Source: Thauera sp. UBA6194 (GTDB lineage: Bacteria; Pseudomonadota; Gammaproteobacteria; Burkholderiales; Rhodocyclaceae). From it: DNA of 6,197 nt. Of the stretch, positions 4,654 through 6,197 are shown one piece after another. Numbering within the stretch: the stretch's first letter is position 1; each line of letters starts with the position of its first letter. The stretch covers positions 33,168 through 39,364 of the forward strand of contig DITC01000073.1 in the NCBI GenBank assembly GCA_002422685.1, written 5' to 3'. A model generated the notes under the pieces. The model saw only the letters and a list, made by a program, of their open reading frames with translations, was not told where the DNA came from and searched no databases. Made by a program: the position numbers and the translations under genes.

Positions 4654-6197
4654 TCAGGCCTCGGCGGCCTTCGCCGCGCGCTTGCGGTCAGTCTCTTTCA
4701 GGTGACGCTTGCGCAGACGGATGTTCTTGGGCGTGATCTCGACCAGTTCGTCGTCGGCGATGAACTCGATCGCGGACTCCAGCGTGAGCTGGATCGGGGT
4801 GATCAGGCGCACGGCTTCGTCGGTGCCCGAGGCGCGCACGTTGGTGAGCTGCTTGCCCTTGATCGGGTTCACCACCAGGTCGTTGTCGCGGGTGTGGATG
4901 CCGATGATCATGCCTTCGTACAGCGCCTCGCCGGGGCTCACGAACATGCGGCCGCGGTCCTGCAGGTTCCACAGCGCGTAGGCCACCGCGTCGCCGTCGT
5001 TCTGCGAGATCAGCACGCCGTTGCGGCGCTCGGCCATCGCGCCGGCCATCGGGCCGTAGTCGTCGAAGACGTGGCTGGCCAGTCCGGTGCCGCGCGTCAT
5101 GGTGAGGAACTCGCCCTGGAAGCCGATCAGGCCGCGGGCCGGGATGCGGTACTCGAGGCGCACGCGACCCTTGCCGTCGGGCTGCATGTCCTGGAGCTCG
5201 CCACGGCGGCGGCCGAGCTCTTCCATGACGCTGCCCTGGTGGTCTTCCTCGACGTCGACGGTGAGCATCTCGTAGGGCTCGCACTTGACGCCATCGATCT
5301 CCTTGTACACCACGCGCGGGCGGCCCACCGCCAGCTCGTAGCCTTCACGGCGCATGTTCTCGAGCAGGATGGTAAGGTGCAGTTCGCCGCGGCCGGCGAC
5401 CTCGAAGACGTCGGAGTCGCCGGTGTAGGTCACGCGCAGGGCGACGTTCTTGAGCAGCTCTTTCTCGAGGCGCTCGCGGATCTGGCGGCTGGTGACGTAC
5501 TTGCCTTCGCGGCCGGCCAGCGGCGAGGTGTTGACCATGAAGTTCATGGTCAGCGTGGGCTCGTCGACCGCGATCGGCTTCATGCCCTCGAGGCACTCCG
5601 GGTCGCACAGCGTCACGCCGATGTTGACCTGCTGGATGCCCGCGATCAGCACGATGTCGCCGGCCTCGGCCAGCTCCGACTGTTTGCGCTCCAGGCCCTC
5701 GAAGGTGAGGATCTGGCTGATCTTGCCCTTGCCGCGGTTCTCGTCGCCGTACATGACGACGACTTCCTGGTTGGGGCGCACGCGGCCACGCTTGATGCGG
5801 CCGATGCCGAGCTGACCCATGTAGGTCGAGTAGTCGAGCGAGCATACCTGCATCTGCAGGGGGCCGTCGGCGTCGACCTCGGGCGCGGGCACGTGCTCGA
5901 GGATGGCCTCGAACAGCGGACGCATGTCAGTGCGCTCGTCGTGCTCGTTGATCACCGCGAAGCCGTTCAGGCCCGAGGCGTAGATCACCGGGAAGTCGAG
6001 CTGCTCGTCGGTGGCGCCAAGCTTGTCGAAGAGGTCGAAGGTGTGGTTGATCACCCAGTCCGGACGCGCGCCCGGGCGGTCGATCTTGTTGATGACGACG
6101 ATCGGCTTGAGACCGAGCGCGAGCGCCTTGCGGGTCACGAAGCGGGTCTGCGGCATTGGGCCCTCGACCGCGTCGACCAGCAGCAGCACGCTGTCGA
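4654..6197 (-). CDS. typA: Ribosome-associated GTPase TypA/BipA, N-terminus missing (partial)
   Basis: This is a translational GTPase of the EF-G-like family that binds the ribosome and assists 50S assembly and growth under cold or other stress. The window holds the C-terminal 513 residues. By alignment from memory with the 607-residue E. coli protein, about 92 residues, including the P-loop and the G2 and G3 motifs, lie beyond the right edge. The frame is open to the edge (DSVLLLVDAVEGPMPQTRFV), so the internal GTG at 6189 is not the start. Seen in order: G4 motif NKID (bases 6079-6090), the YASGLNG G5 region, domain II (GQLGIGRIKRGRVRPNQ), domain III (VDEPTLTMNFMVNTSPLAGR, then SRQIRERLEKELLKNVALRV), domain V (AGRGELHLTILLENMRREGY and RGLIGFQGEF), and the TypA-specific C-terminal domain (NGVLIS, LQDRGRMFV, KQLTNVRASGTDEAV) with a basic tail (IRLRKRHLKETDRKRAAKA). 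EF-G, LepA and TetM lack this C-terminal wording. Nothing in it appears truncated or frameshifted. Confidence 0.97.
   Translation of the reverse strand, partial: DSVLLLVDAVEGPMPQTRFVTRKALALGLKPIVVINKIDRPGARPDWVINHTFDLFDKLGATDEQLDFPVIYASGLNGFAVINEHDERTDMRPLFEAILEHVPAPEVDADGPLQMQVCSLDYSTYMGQLGIGRIKRGRVRPNQEVVVMYGDENRGKGKISQILTFEGLERKQSELAEAGDIVLIAGIQQVNIGVTLCDPECLEGMKPIAVDEPTLTMNFMVNTSPLAGREGKYVTSRQIRERLEKELLKNVALRVTYTGDSDVFEVAGRGELHLTILLENMRREGYELAVGRPRVVYKEIDGVKCEPYEMLTVDVEEDHQGSVMEELGRRRGELQDMQPDGKGRVRLEYRIPARGLIGFQGEFLTMTRGTGLASHVFDDYGPMAGAMAERRNGVLISQNDGDAVAYALWNLQDRGRMFVSPGEALYEGMIIGIHTRDNDLVVNPIKGKQLTNVRASGTDEAVRLITPIQLTLESAIEFIADDELVEITPKNIRLRKRHLKETDRKRAAKAAEA

Noticed and set aside
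4536..4736. Short plus-strand ORF (66 codons) in the galU-typA gap
   Set aside because: It runs through the terminator hairpin and into the typA C-terminus in antisense; it has no ribosome site and no family resemblance.
6187..6189. GTG as a start codon for typA
   Set aside because: The frame continues upstream to the window edge with DSV, matching the conserved VDSVLL stretch of TypA well inside the G domain; the true start lies outside the window.

Overview
The window is chromosomal DNA from a high-G+C bacterium, about two-thirds G+C by eye, with codons ending mostly in G or C. The gene order smc-zipA-ligA, the protein variants (LigA with MLSIRTETDT, TypA with YASGLNG) and the high G+C point to a betaproteobacterium, possibly Rhodocyclales such as Thauera or Azoarcus. 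That placement rests on remembered family features, not on a search.

Layout. On the plus strand come the last part of smc (chromosome condensation ATPase, 1-285), zipA (FtsZ-tethering division protein, 322-1407), ligA (NAD+-dependent DNA ligase, 1407-3485) and galU (UTP-glucose-1-phosphate uridylyltransferase, 3565-4467). The first three are packed tightly: there is a 36 bp gap between smc and zipA, and the zipA stop shares one base with the ligA start. The 79 bp ligA-galU gap holds a 13-nt imperfect direct repeat at 20 bp spacing and a six-codon ORF whose stop overlaps the galU ATG. On the minus strand, converging on galU, is typA/bipA (translational GTPase), complete at its C-terminus and cut by the right window edge. 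The 186 bp convergent gap (4468-4653) contains a strong near-perfect 37 nt hairpin, probably a terminator serving both directions, plus smaller inverted repeats closer to galU.

How the genes fit together. smc, zipA and ligA serve chromosome organisation, septum assembly and DNA joining, a known housekeeping association. galU makes UDP-glucose for polysaccharide and envelope synthesis, and UDP-glucose is also a known nutritional signal to the division machinery in other bacteria. typA is an unrelated ribosome-associated GTPase acting in stress and subunit assembly.

All five genes are intact or cut only by the window edges, with the expected catalytic motifs. I found no mobile element, CRISPR array, tRNA, rRNA, toxin-antitoxin pair or defence cassette, and nothing that looks like an undescribed system. 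The observations most worth checking are a possible second, divergent ZipA_C-like unit inside ZipA and the small repeat and mini-ORF ahead of galU.
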